This document shows positions 1-11,853 of a stretch of 50,888 nt of DNA, in pieces (the stretch's first letter is position 1; each line of letters starts with the position of its first letter). The notes under the pieces were generated by a model, which saw only the letters and a program-made list of their open reading frames with translations, was not told the origin of the DNA and did not search any database. The translations under genes were made by a program, and so were the position numbers. The stretch lies in the NCBI GenBank assembly GCA_009731375.1, contig BJOX01000295.1, positions 300,180 through 351,067 of the forward strand. The letters run 5' to 3'. This DNA comes from Paulinella micropora. Its lineage: Eukaryota > Cercozoa > Imbricatea > Euglyphida.

Positions 1-675
1 TTTTGTCCTTCATCTCAGTCTTATATACGATTTTGTCTGGATATTCAACAATAACAATGTTGTAGTCTATATGTCTAGCAAACTCACTAATTTCAGAAAG
101 CCCACATAAATCTTTCATGACACCAGCCTCCTCATGTGGTTTGTTTGCCAGTTCGTCTTGGATTCTGCGTCCTTTTCTGATTTGCTCGTATTTCTCGTGT
201 TTCTCAATCTTTGCCTTTGCTACAACTATTGCCCTTGCCAAACATATGTTGTCATCATTGTTTATTCGTATTACACCTTTCTTTTTATACATGTCTGTTT
301 CTGTTATTGCTTTCAATCTTGCTCCTCCTTCAGGCATCCTTACACCCACAAAATTGAAATCAATAAGTTCCATTGTTGCTCCTTCTTCGTCCATATAGTT
401 TTCGTCGTTTGATTGTAGTATAGATTCTAATCTAGTCAGTATATCTTCTAAATTGAAATCTTTTACTTTTATTAATTTTTGGTTTTGTACATTCCAAGTT
501 GAAGGAATAGCACTAATACGTATTTGTATTAAGTCATTGTCTTTGTAAAGTGTTTTAAAGTCTTCAATTATAGATCCGATCATTCCTATGATACCCTCTA
601 ATGGAAACTTTTTCACTTTTTGAGACAATGATTTACTTAATTTTATAGTATATACAGATTGCCCCACAGGTAGTT

Positions 676-728
676 TGTGTTCAGTGTCTATCCTTANNNN
701 NNNNNNCTGTGTTCCGTGTCTATCCTTA
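676..728. other. 10-N assembly gap between near-identical 21-nt ends
   Basis: The ten Ns at 697-706 are flanked on the left (676-696) and right (708-728) by the same 21 nt with one mismatch. Two contig ends that overlap seem to have been placed side by side instead of merged. The polymerase reading frame is duplicated for seven codons here, so the apparent interruption of this gene at the gap is likely technical. Confidence 0.75.
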
Positions 729-859
729 TCAATTTATAGCCATTGAACTCAATTACTTGTGGCTCTACATATTTTCGTTCCCTTTGTTTTCGCTCAGGTT
801 CAGAATAAAACCTTTCAGGGTCGGATAGTGCTCCCCTTGTAGTTGTTATGTCGTAAAAC

Positions 860-863
860 CTAC
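860..863 (+). repeat. Target-site duplication of element 1, left copy (CTAC)
   Basis: The four bases before the 5' LTR equal the four after the 3' LTR (11854-11857). Removing the element and one copy of CTAC keeps the polymerase frame open, which supports the length of four. Confidence 0.85.
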
Positions 864-1562
864 TGTAACACCCACGGTATACTACATCGTTTATACGCTA
901 TTGGGGCTTTACGGGAATTTACTCTTGGAAGTATTTTCTTGTTATTAAATGTAATTTAAGATGAATTCTTATTACATTTCCGGTTCTGATTAATATATCC
1001 TGTTTTAATGTTGTAGTAGGATAAAGAATATGGAGGAAAAGCTAGGAAGCTTGGACCTCCATAGGACCTTAAAACCTACATTTTACACTTAACAGTTTAC
1101 CGGCGTGGAGAGGGTTATTAGGATGCAGAATACACAGTTGTGTAGCATCCATATGGAATAACCTCCCACATTAATAGCGTTGACCCGATCCTTCTACAGT
1201 ACATGTAGTAACCGTTTGAAGTTTTGGAAAAAAGGTCACGGAAAAACCGTGAAATTTGGCCTTTTTCCCGTGACTGGGAATTTATGGCTAAATAAGGGAA
1301 AACGCACTTATGGGTTGTGGTTTGTGGTGTGTTTTGGCATTTGTGCAGGTTACGGACGTAACGCATCATGTCAGGGAACCAGCCAAAGGGACACTCCGGT
1401 TTGACCGGTGTTTTCCCTCTGGCTTGTTGTTTGGATTCATTCCTGACAACCCTTTCTGTAATAGAAGTGGTCGTTAGTAGTGAACCACTTGTGTTCAGTT
1501 ATTAAAATTCCTTTGTTACTTTTTCATTGAGCTCGTAAGGGTAGACCTCCGGTCTTAATACA
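864..1562 (+). repeat. 5' LTR of element 1
   Basis: The 699-bp unit begins TGTAACACCC and ends CTTAATACA, matching 11156-11853 almost throughout. It should carry promoter, R region and polyadenylation signals. I see no convincing TATA box; ATTAAA near its 3' end is a possible polyadenylation signal. Short open frames inside it are present in both LTRs and are not genes. Confidence 0.93.
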
Positions 1563-1564
1563 TT

Positions 1565-1582
1565 TGGAGTCCCTTTGCCTTT
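1565..1582 (+). other. Primer-binding site of element 1
   Basis: TGGAGTCCCTTTGCC begins two bases after the LTR end, where a tRNA 3' end would anneal to prime minus-strand DNA. The primer tRNA would end in GACTCCA, with U before CCA. Element 2 has the same first seven bases at the same place, but the following bases differ. Confidence 0.6.
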
Positions 1583-1839
1583 ATCGAACTCTGGAAAATA
1601 CAAATTTTGGAATTGGAAACGACGCACTCTCTGGGAACAATCAGTCACTTTTGTTGACTGTGTCTTGGGGAAAAGTGCCAAGTAGCTTCTTGACAATCAG
1701 TACTCAGTACTGGTTGTGCGAGACAGTGCTTTTAGTCGTTACAGGGAAGGGAAAACAAAAAAGGTGGTAAGGAGGGTTTTGGAGAAACAGGGAAGAACCC
1801 TGATCTCGAAACTTGGACCTTGACACCTTGGAAATCAAC

Positions 1840-4800
1840 ATGTCATCTGGAGTGGTATACGATCCTTACAAGGACCCGTGTATTAAACCACTGGAAGGAA
1901 AGGCTGTGGGGGAGTTTCTACAACATGTAGCAGCGGACTACATAGTAGACTCCAAAGAACAGCATCTGTTTTTGGAACACTTTGTCCCTTTGGCAAGTAA
2001 GTACAAAGACAGACCAAAGGACAAGGAGGTTTACGATACGGTGAAAGCGGAGTCGGGTAACTTGGCAAGATGGGGCTACGATCTAGCCAATTTTACCTTC
2101 ACTGGCTATTCACCTAGTGAACCTAAGCTCAAAACTTTGGTACCCATGCAGGTAAGGAGGATGGTAGCAAGGATGTTTGTGTCTTTGCACCTCCATGAAC
2201 TGCAGATGGTGGGGCACCCAAGGTTTGAGAAGGGGGATGAGGATTACTTTCCAACTCCTATTTCTTCTGAGCAGTTTGATGTCCAATTCCTGATGACGGG
2301 AGAGGAAGCTAAGGACATTTGGAAAGAGGAATGGTATGGGGCAATCAGAAAAGATCCTAAGAAAGGGGATACTTTTGAGGTGGGTATGGCACAGGCGTTC
2401 TTCAAGGACGAGGTGTACCCCATGATTGCTAATGTCTTCCTCAATGCGGTAAGGAATTGGGATGCCGCAAAGGATAAAATGAAGGATGCAAGATGGATGA
2501 AGGACACGAAGGTGTGGGGGAAAAAGACACCGGACACCTATGACCTCATCCATATTGAAGGCTTCATGGGAAAATTGGAGCAGATGACGGAAAAGGACAC
2601 GTTGGCTAACAATGCTAACAGGGGTCTGCGTGATCTGCTAAGGGAAGCAGAGACAGCTGCACTTGCAACAACCAAGGACAAGGATGCTACGGCTACGGTG
2701 CCGGATGCTAAGATATTGCTTGTTGTAAGGGAGCAGGCTCACGAGGCCATGTATCGATATCTCTTATACCTCACTTGAAGAGGTGGCAAAGGCCATTGAG
2801 GTTTGCGTGGAAAGGTACGCAATATGGGAAGAGAGATATGCGGTCATCAAGAAAAGGGATGAGGATGATCCCATAGATCCTGTGTTTCGATATGAACAGG
2901 AAAGGAAGAGCATGCCGACGTTTCTCGACAAGTTCTCTCCTGTTGCATTCGCTCCGGGGTCAAGGGGGGATAAAAAACAGGCGATATGGTTTACCCGACA
3001 AGTAAACTGTTTCCCGTTTATGACCTCACCTTGGTTGCGTAAAGCGATCAATTTGCTCTGTAAGTTTATGGGGGAGAGCAATTTTGAATCGCCGATGACC
3101 TTGGTTGATATTCTCCGACAGTGCACGGACACTGATCTTATGGAGCACTTTACGGTGGAGAGTATCACAAAAGGGATGGGCAAGGAAATGCAGGAAAGGG
3201 ATGTTTACGCGGACACGGGGTCTGTAAAAATGTCCAAACTGCACGCAATGATGCACGCTCTCATTGCTTTGCTCGTACTTCACGGAAGTCATTGGGATTT
3301 GACTAGTGAGGTCATGCTGACAGGGCATATTTTCACAGTTGTTGGAAGTGCGTTGGCAACGTCGAGCAAGAAGCCCATGAGGATCAAGGGGGCGTTTCGG
3401 ATTGAAATGGAGAAGCTGAAGGCGGACAATGCGTTTTTCATCAGCCTCAAACGTTTCACCCGACATGTCATGGCAAGGATCTATCAGCACGATCCATGTG
3501 TGTTCCGAGCCATTGCAAAAGGTTGGCCGGATGGTAAATGGACGATTAACATCCCGGACAATGTCGATTTCACGACAGATGCGTCCCCGGCATGGAAACG
3601 TTTGCGGATGGATATGCAAACGGAAGGGAAATGTGGAAGGACTTCCTAATAGCAGAGAGAACGTGGGAGGATACGTTGGTCTCTGAGGGAGGGATACAGG
3701 CGTTGGCAGCGGTAGCGAGGACCCAGTTGGTTGATCAACCAATGGGAAACGCAAATGCCATTCAGTCGGGGGGAAGGACTGTAAGACGCCGTATCCCTAA
3801 TGTTCCTAAGGGGGGTTATGGCAAACCCTTCCGTCAAAAGGAGGAGGAAGAGGACGAAGAAGAAACTAGCGAGGAGCATATTCCTCCCTCTAAGGGTTGG
3901 GGTGCTAGTTCTTCTAGTTCTTCTTACCAGGGAGGTCGCAAGCTTTGCTTCGACTACTACTTCAAGGGCTACATGTGTCCCAAGAAGGAGGCTTGTCCTG
4001 GCTTACACTCTGACAAGGAGGCGGATTGGAAAAACCTGGAGGGGCAGTTCACCGCTGCAAAACAACGACATTCCATCTGGGAGATAGTCAGAGCCATCCG
4101 CAACAAAGACGAGTTGGTTATAAAGAACAAAGGGGTTCGCCAGCTGGTCAGGAAGCGACTGGAGGAATGGGATGAAACAGTCAAGTCCTTGCGGACGGGT
4201 GGTAGCCGTGGTAGCCGAGGTGGCCGTGGTGGCCGTGGAGGGCGTGGAGGCCGTGACCGCGGGGGAAGCTTCAGGGGCAAGAAGCGATGGAGCGGTAAAA
4301 AGGAAGGAGGCCGGCCCTTCAAAAAGGCTAAGGTGGCGGCTGCCTCTAAGGATGAAGCGGAGGAGGAAGTCTCCTACGTAGAGGAAGTCTCAGAGGGAAC
4401 CCAACTTGGTAAACACCAGTTGAGAGACGAATGTGAGGGGGGGGGAACGGGTTCGTCAGTCGATACTGATGGGGATGTTGTCCTGCGGCAGGTGATCAAG
4501 CCTTTCGCAGCGAGGACTTTGCCGAAGACGAATAGGCCGGGGAGGCTGGAAGTCAAGGCAATACCCGTAGGTAACCCTTCTCACGAGAGTCAGAACTCTA
4601 CTCATGGAATGGATGGTTCTGTGATGCAGGTAACGATTGGGGGGGGTAAACGTGGTGACAAAAAGGGGGACGGAGGGCCCGCGAAGGCCAGACAAGTCCA
4701 TATTACTAATAAAAAATTTGTTACTAACGTACCTCGAAAATCACAACCTACTTTAAATGTTTTACCGGTCCCGACGGTAAGGTTCGAAAAGAAAGTTTCT

Positions 4801-5157
4801 ATCATTCCGGAGCCTGATTGGAAGGCGAAGCCGGTGCCTTTAAGGGTGAAGAAGGTCAAACCCGTAAGGAAGGCTGCGGATGGAATGAAAGAAATGGAAG
4901 CCGGAAAATTGAAGGCTACTGCTTTTGGTGAGGGCTACATCAAGAGTGGGCTGTCGGATCGGAAAGATTTAAATAACAATTTTGTTCTTTTATCTGACTT
5001 GAAGGAGCGCTTAGAGGCTGTCGATATGCCGGAACATGCGTTGTGCCTTACTCAGGTCTACTGTGTGGATCTTGAGAGTGCATGCGATGTGGCCAATCAT
5101 ACGTTGGCTAATATTAATATCGCAGGAGCGAGCTTCATAACGTCCAATCGGGCGTGA
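1840..5157 (+). pseudogene. gag: Gag and start of protease region, element 1, with two frame changes
   Basis: The first ATG opens a frame beginning MSSGVVYDPYKD that runs to 2778. Homologous-looking sequence continues in the next frame through about 2750-3649 and returns to the first frame from about 3640. One extra base near 2750 and one missing base near 3640 explain this. The third part (readable from 3592) carries an acidic stretch, a CCCH-type zinc finger (C-x9-C-x5-C-x3-H, 3946-4008), an RGG-rich tract (about 4195-4275) and a Lys-rich tail, then enters the protease-like domain and stops at UGA 5155-5157. Gag forms the particle shell and binds RNA; here the CCCH finger and RGG tract probably replace the usual CCHC knuckle. 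The frame changes are not at a Gag-Pol border, so programmed shifting is unlikely. Confidence 0.82.
3946..4008 (+). other. CCCH zinc finger in Gag of element 1
   Basis: Cys, Cys, Cys and His are spaced 9, 5 and 3 residues apart within KLCFDYYFKGYMCPKKEAC and the following PGLH. Cellular CCCH fingers bind RNA; a nucleocapsid-like role is inferred. Confidence 0.7.
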
Positions 5158-8100
5158 TTGGATAAACATATGTTGCCGATTAAAGGAAGCATAGAAGGGG
5201 TGAATGGAAAAGCGAGGGCGGAGGTTACGGGAACGATGGTCTTGACCATTGAACTCTACTCCGGTAAGTCCTTTGACATTCAGTTCTATGTCTGTCCGGA
5301 ATATTCGGGGGGATTGCTGATCGGGTTCAAGCAGCTCAATAGGATGGATACATTAATTGACTGCCGGTCGGGCTTGGTGCACTATGGAATTAGTGAAGAT
5401 GACGCGGAAGATATGGTTAGGGGGCGGACAGCTGTCCCTCTCTTTCATACGGATACTTACGCGGTATCATTCACCAAGCTAGGGGCGACAAAGGAGGATG
5501 ACCCACATGCAATTGCGCGGGGCGCAAAGGTGCAGTTGGTTATACCAAAGCCATATCAGCACCCAGCATTGGACAACTATTACAAGGATTTCAAGCCAGA
5601 GTACCGCGGGCATGCGGGAAAGGCGAAGAAAGTTGTTCGACGTTGGGAAAAGGCAACGGTGAAGTACTTAATTCAGGGCCGGTGTGCTCAGAATATGGCC
5701 TGCGCTATGGAAGAACTTAACATGGAGGATGAGGCAGGGATGGACAGGTTCAGGGGTGGAAAGAAGGGGCCTTATGTGTTCCTTCAGAACCGATACTGCC
5801 TTCATGCTAAAGCATCACAGGCCAACAGGCCCTTGTTTGAACCATTGATGTCGTTGCGGTTGTCAACGGGTGGAACGGAGGATGAAATTATGGATTTTGT
5901 GGGGAAAATGTGGGGTGACAAACCTCTTTGTCCACGGAATTCTGGGGAGACGGCGAAGTTGCTCACGAAGTATTTCGAGGGTGACAAACCGTTCTCTATG
6001 GTCCTACCGTTTCATGATAAGGTATTATGGGCGGATGAGGTTTTGGACCGGATGATGGATCACCCGATCCCAGTGCCATCTAGAAAGCAACATTTGGTGA
6101 TTGCTTGTAGATTGGATACTAGGAAACAGGGGTTGGCTTATCGAAACTCACTTAAGGGGTGTGACCTTCAGAAGATACGGGAACAGGCGTTCACGTGCTT
6201 CACAGGGTTTTACACAAAAAGGGCGCCTATCCAGTATGCGATGATTCTGGATCGAATGGCAAACCTTGGGAAATGGGATGAGTTTTCGGAAGTCAAATAC
6301 CATCAGAAGGAAGTGGAAATGCCCTCCGAGGATGGACTGGTGGAGGATGCGTGGTCGGACATGGCTGAGGCGCCCGAACTTAAGAGTCGGAAAGACGCTC
6401 AGTCATGGGATGACAGGATGGCTCAAATGCGGGCGGACTGGAAGGGGAATAAGGAAGATCTCAAGTGCCTTCAGGATGTGATGGCCAAGGAAAAGGAGAT
6501 CTTTGATCCGCCTAGACCGGGCACGGTCAAGCATTTTGAAGCTCATCTCAGGAAGATTCCTGGGATGAATATCACGCATGCCTCTAGGAGGTCTATCCTG
6601 GGCCGGAAGGAGGAGAGCATTGCCCAGGAAAAGGCAGAGGAGCTACAGGCTGATGATTTCACGGAGTTTTCAGACTCCCCGATTTCGTCACATGTACGCA
6701 TGGTTCCTAAGCCGGATGGGGCACTAAGGTTTTGTGTGAATTACTATCGGGCGAACAAGATCATCGAGGGTGAGCGGTATCCGCTGCCTAAGATCGATGA
6801 CTGTATGCGCAAGTTAAAACACGCAAAATTTTACTCGGTATTGGACCTCAAAAATGGGTTCTGGCAGATCCCGCTCAGTAGGAAGAGCAGGTGGCTTACA
6901 GCGTTTGTGGTAGGGATGACGCTATACCAATGGAAGGTATTGCCAATGGGTTTGAGGAACTCGCCGGGCATATTTCAGGCAGCAATGCAGAAGATGCTGG
7001 GGCGGCAATTTGAGGATGGAAGGGCAGGTGGGTTTATGGAGAAATATGGGCAGAAGGCAGAGGATTACGCTTTCTGTTACATAGATGATATTATTATCTA
7101 CTCCAATACCATGGAGGAACACCTAGCCCACATCCAGGATGTTTTCCGACGGGTGAGAGAGTTTGGTCTCAAGGTGAACTTGGACAAGTGCCAGTTTGCC
7201 ACCCGACAGGTTACATACCTAGGATATGATATCTCGAATGGGACGGTAGCGATTGCGGGTAAAAAGAGGGATGCTGTGGAAGGCATTAAGCGGCCTCAGA
7301 CGCGATCGGAATTATTCTCCTTCATTGCGCTTGCGCAATATTACAGTCAGTTCTTTCCGAATTGGTCGGATACGGTTAAGCCGTTAAGAGAGCTGTACTT
7401 GAAAGGCGATATACGGGAATGGACGCCTAAACAGGAGGAGACGTTCGAGTTCATTAAGGAAATGTTGACTCGTGATCCCAAGTTCAACAAGGACTGCATC
7501 TTGATGATGCCGGATGTTGACAAACAGTATGTGCTAGACACCGATGCGTCTAAGTACGCGGTCGGGGCGGTCTTACAGCAATACGATGATAAGGGGGTCT
7601 TACGGCCGATCATGTACTTGAGCCGAAAGCTCAATAAGGCAGAACAAAACTACTGTACAAGGCAGAGGGAGGCCTTGGCGGTGGTTTGGTCGTTTATAAG
7701 ACTCAGGGAATACTTATGGGGGTCACGGGATATCGTGGTAAGAACGGACCACCAGAATCTTATGTGGTTGATGACGAACGATTGCACAGGCAGGTTGGCC
7801 AGGTGGCAAGCCTTGCTGTCGTGTTATGACTTCACCGTCAAGTACATTCCCGGCAAGAAGAATATTGTGGCTGACTCTTTGTCAAGGGTCAATTACTCAA
7901 CACCGTCCGCATGTCTGGCTGCGATGCAGCAGATGGACGAGTTCGAGGATTTGGCGTTGAGGAAGAATCAAAAGGATATCTTGCCGGCGAACATGATCTT
8001 CTATGCCAATAAGGCTCACCCAGGCTCTAGTCGGAAGGAGTCTGGGGTGATGGAGGCAAGGAAGGGGGAATATAAGAGGGTCATGTTGTCTCAGTTGGAA

Positions 8101-10570
8101 CGGGAGGTTGGCCAAGCGGAGTGTTGTACGGAACACTTTGCGGAGGAGGCTGTGCAACACCTGAGGGAATATGAGGCTGAGAAAGCCGCTATTCTGGATG
8201 AGGATAAGGTGGAGCATGAGTGCTACTGTTGCCTGGGGCACGCGGCACCGGCCGTCCGAACCTACGTGGAAGACCCGGGCGGGGAGACGGCTCCAGAGCC
8301 GGAGGTGACCTCAATGGAGCCGGGGAAGGCTATGGAGAGGTCGGAGCCGGACTCCAGACCTCAAGTGGGAATCCAGGTAGAGGACGGTACAGTGCGTATC
8401 GCGTCCGTGGAGGCCTGGAGACAGTGCCAGAGGGCCGATGGGGAGTACAAGGACTTGATCCGGTACTTCATGGCAAAGGACGAGCTGTTGCTGACGGAGA
8501 GAATCCGAACACAGCTTAAGACTCTGGCATGGCGGGATGGTCTCCTGTGGTATATGGGCAAAACCGCGGAGACGGCCAAGAACCCGGAAAAGTGGGTTTT
8601 GTGGGTCCCAGCTAAACTGAGACAGATGATCTACGTAGCGTCGCACGTGATCCCGTTGGTTAATCACCCGGGGGTGCAAAGGACGCAGTGGATTATCAAA
8701 CGGAGGTTCTGGTGGGAAGGAATGGATAAGTTCGTTAAGGAAAGGGTCAAGGGCTGCACGACCTGTCAGATGAACAAACGGCACCCAGTGGAAGGGAAAA
8801 TCCCGGTTGGGAAATTTACATTGCTGGAAAGGCTCTTTGAGTTCCTGCATGTGGACCACGTGGGACCGTTCCCGCTCGTGGGGCCGGCGAAGGATAAGTT
8901 CTTGATGACGGTCATTGACAGGGCGAGCAATTACGTTTGGGCGATACCAGTGCCTGACACAACGGCGGAGACGACAGCCAGGGAGCTGATCGATCGAGTC
9001 CTATGTGTGGTAGGGGTCCCCAAGACGATCTGCTCAGACAAGGGGCCAGCCTTTGACAACGAGCTAATGGAAAGGCTCGCGAACTTTTACGGGGTTCACT
9101 GGCAGTACGTTACACCGTACAATCCGAGGGCTAATGGCAAGATTGAGCGGGTGCATAGACCACTCAAGTCGGCTCTAAGGACCTACTGCAAGAAGAGTCA
9201 GCTCTTGTGGAGAGAGGTGGTCCCGAGCTTTGTTTTCGCTATGAACGCGATGCCATCGAAGGCTCTTGGAGCGGGGGCGGAATGTAGATCCCCATATCAG
9301 GTGGTATACGGGCAGGAGCCAGTGATGCCCCAGCACTTGGTATATCAGGATGGGCCTGGGCTTATGATGGATGAGGATGAGCTGTGGGGGGTTCGTATGC
9401 GTGTGTCCATGGAGGCCATGCAAGCGGTACGGCAAGCGAGGCTGGCGGAACAGACCCGTCAGCTGAGCAAAGAACCCTTGGAACAGGACTTGTCTATGGT
9501 AACCTATAAGCCGGGTGACATTGTCATGTTGTATTACCCACAGGTTCCGAAGGGCATATCTTCAAATATGTTTGTCCACTGGAAGGGGCCTTATCAGGTG
9601 ATGCAACAGACTGGGCCGCTTAACTATCGGATACGAGGCAGGGGGGAGAGCAAGATTGTCAATGTTCGACGCCTCATCAAGTACGATCCGTTTCTCATGG
9701 AGAACGAAACGCTCCAAGAAGCGCTCGTCAGGGAAAAGGGGGAGTTTCAAGACCCTCCTAAGTTGGGAACGGATAAGGAACCCGATGGTGGGAAGCCCGG
9801 GGACCGAAAGGGCCAGGAGGGGAGGAAGGCACGGGCCCCTGAAGAGGGTGTCGGCCAGATAAGCTCCAAAGGGCCTGAGGTTGGGAAAAAGGGGTCAGAT
9901 ACAAGTCGCAAGCCACCCACAGAGGCGGCGAAGAGGGCGGCGGATAATGATCTGATCTACTCGGAACCTGGAAGTAGGCCGGGTAAACGCGGGAGGAGGG
10001 ATGTGCAGGCGGGGCCGGAGGAGCCAGTGGTGCCCTCGCGGGTGGACGTCAAGCACAAGTTATGGAAGGAGGGTAATGAGGCACTAGAAATGACATGGGT
10101 TCTGGGTCGGTTCTATTTGGTCAGGCCCCCGACTAGGTTCGTTGCAAAGGGAGACAAGGATACTCTCTTTGTGATGAAGGTTGTGGGACTGGCAGAGGAC
10201 TCGAGGAAGACTCGATCGTCAAGGAGTGCGCTCAAAAACCTTCCGCCTATGCTGCAGTTTTACCGGTCTTGGGATAAGGATACGGTTGACAACCGGATGT
10301 ACCGCGAGTATGTCCCGGTATGGTGGGATGCTGCAAATAGGGAGGTATGGGATGCCAAAATTGATCCAGCCACACGGGGATCACGAGGCATGGACCATAT
10401 CAGCGTGGTCGAGGGGAGTGCTTGATTGCCCCTTCGAGTTGCACGACGGGCACATTCCACAGAAGGTTTGGGACTTGCTCAAGCAAAGCGGGCTTGACTT
10501 AAGGCTAATCGGGGGTGCACATGCAACGGAAACGGTGCGGGGGAAGAAGCATCCGAGCCTAAAGGGATAA
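5158..10570 (+). pseudogene. pol: Pol of element 1: protease-like, RT, RNase H, integrase, C-terminal domain
   Basis: The frame is the same as the preceding Gag part, separated only by UGA. Counting from the codon after it: protease-like region 1-95, a long linker to about 500 containing HPIPVPSRKQ (302) and QAFTCFTGFYT (343), RT with YIDD at 641-644, RNase H with DTDAS at 794-798, an integrase zinc site H1163, H1170, C1200, C1203, and integrase catalytic D1233, D1294, E1330 (D-x60-D-x35-E). A GPY module follows at 1477. After about 1580 comes a charged linker and an unrecognised C-terminal domain. One extra base near 10375 shifts the frame; the conserved end continues in the next frame to 10570. 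The enzymes would process the polyprotein, make cDNA and integrate it. Confidence 0.92.
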
Positions 10571-11133
10571 GGGGCACCCGGGATGCAACTTTGAAAAAGA
10601 AGGAACGGAAAAGCGGGTCGGAGGGCAGTTGGGCACACATTGACTATAGTGTGTGGGATAAACAGTACTGAGGGTCCTACTCAACTTTAAAACTTTACGG
10701 GCACAGTACAAGGGAACTCGGCGAAAAGGCCATCGTCGTTTTAAGGGTTGGACTTTGGGGTTCGGTCAATTCGGACTTCAGGGCCAAGGCACCATTCACA
10801 TTTGACGGATTAGACAGGGTCTGGCTGGTGGTCGGCCAGACTATGGGTCTGTGACTTCGGGAAATCGCGCGCGTAGGGTTGAAGACGTGAGCTGGTCGAG
10901 TGCCATGATTCACGATCTTCGGGCAACAATAAGTCTCGGAACTTAGCCCACATGAAGCACAAGCCTTTAATCTGTTGGATGGCTCTTGATAAGATTTGAT
11001 CAGGGGTCGAGCTAGGGTAGCTCTTGGGATGGTGGACAATCGGCTGGGATTCCCCAAAAAGCCGGTACTGACGAGATTATACGAGATGTAGTCTCCGGTG
11101 GTATTACTCCAGGATTGAGATCCGAGCGATCTC
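10571..11133 (+). other. 3' untranslated region of element 1
   Basis: No convincing reading frame lies between the end of Pol and the polypurine tract. The stretch is of mixed composition and I see no further motif in it. Confidence 0.6.
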
Positions 11134-11150
11134 AAAGGAGGGGGAAGGGG
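11134..11150 (+). other. Polypurine tract of element 1
   Basis: AAAGGAGGGGGAAGGGG, five bases before the 3' LTR, is the expected plus-strand primer. Element 2 has a related GGGAAGGGGT at the equivalent place. Confidence 0.8.
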
Positions 11151-11155
11151 TCCTA

Positions 11156-11853
11156 TGTAACACCCACGGTATACTACATCGTTTATACGCTATTGGGGCT
11201 TTACGAGAATTTACTCTTGGAAGTATTTTCTTGTTATCAAATGTAATTTAAGATGAATTCTTATTACATTTCCGGTTCTGATTAATATATCCGGTTTTAA
11301 TGTTGTAGTAGGATAAGGAATATGGAGGAAAAGCTAGGAAGCTTGGACCTCCATAGGACCTTAAAACCTACATTTTACACTTAACCGTTTACCGGCGTGG
11401 AGAGGGTTATTAGGATGCAGAATACACAGTTGTGTAGCATCCATATGGAATAACCTCCCACATTAATAGCGTTGACCCGATCCTTCTACAGTACATGTAG
11501 TAACCGTTTGAAGTTTTGGAAAAAGGTCACGGAAAAACCGTGAAATTTGGCCTTTTTCCCGTGACTGGGAATTTATGGCTAAATAAGGGAAAACGCACTT
11601 ATGGGTTGTGGTTTGTGGTGTGTTTTGGCATTTGTGCAGGTTACGGACGTAACGCATCATGTCAGGGAACCAGTCAAAGGGACACTCCGGTTTGACCGGT
11701 GTTTTCCCTCTGGCTTGTTGTTTGGATTCATTCCTGACAACCCTTTCTGTAATAGAAGTGGTCGTTAGTAATGAACCAATTGTGTTCAATTATTAAAATT
11801 CCTTTGTTACTTTTTCATTGAGCTCGTAAGGGTAGACCTCCGGTCTTAATACA
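11156..11853 (+). repeat. 3' LTR of element 1
   Basis: The 698-bp unit matches the 5' LTR, with TG and CA ends, and is followed by the target duplication CTAC. Confidence 0.93.

Larger units (their letters stand above)
1..863 (-). pseudogene. Polinton/Maverick-like family-B DNA polymerase, N-terminal region (downstream segment, runs off the window)
   Basis: A minus-strand frame stays open from the retrotransposon border to the window edge, apart from a 10-N gap. Near the window edge it contains INNDDNICLARAIVVAKA, then IRKGRRIQDELA, EEAGV and a CG pair, a succession I recognise from the N-terminal domain of protein-primed PolB of Polintons/Mavericks and adintovirus-like elements. The exonuclease and polymerase motifs would lie to the left, outside the window, so catalytic capacity cannot be judged. 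In that family the enzyme copies the linear element from a protein primer. The gene is split by the LTR element at 864-11853; its start lies at 11854-11972. The frame is AT-rich with many Lys and Ile codons, unlike the retrotransposons. Family assignment is from memory of motifs; a related protein-primed polymerase from another mobile element is the main alternative. Confidence 0.68.
864..11853 (+). mobile_element. Ty3/gypsy-like LTR retrotransposon, element 1 (defective)
   Basis: The element has two LTRs of about 700 bp bounded by TG and CA, a primer-binding site, gag-pol in the order Gag, protease-like, RT, RNase H, integrase, a polypurine tract and a 4-bp target duplication. RT before integrase gives the Ty3/gypsy order. 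By eye the LTRs differ at about nine positions plus one single-base indel, near 1.3 percent, so insertion is fairly recent. The coding region carries three frame changes and one in-frame UGA, so this copy is probably not autonomous unless some are base-calling errors. It is inserted in the opposite direction to the interrupted polymerase gene. Confidence 0.93.

Noticed and set aside
117-398. Plus-strand frame of 93 codons
   Set aside because: Shadow of the polymerase-like frame on the minus strand, which is longer and has recognisable motifs.
1118-1404. Short frames in the LTR
   Set aside because: They occur in both LTRs of element 1 and have no recognisable product.
2740-3650. Programmed frameshifting in gag of element 1
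   Set aside because: Two opposite shifts occur inside Gag with no clear slippery heptamer and none in the intact Gag of element 2; indels explain it better.
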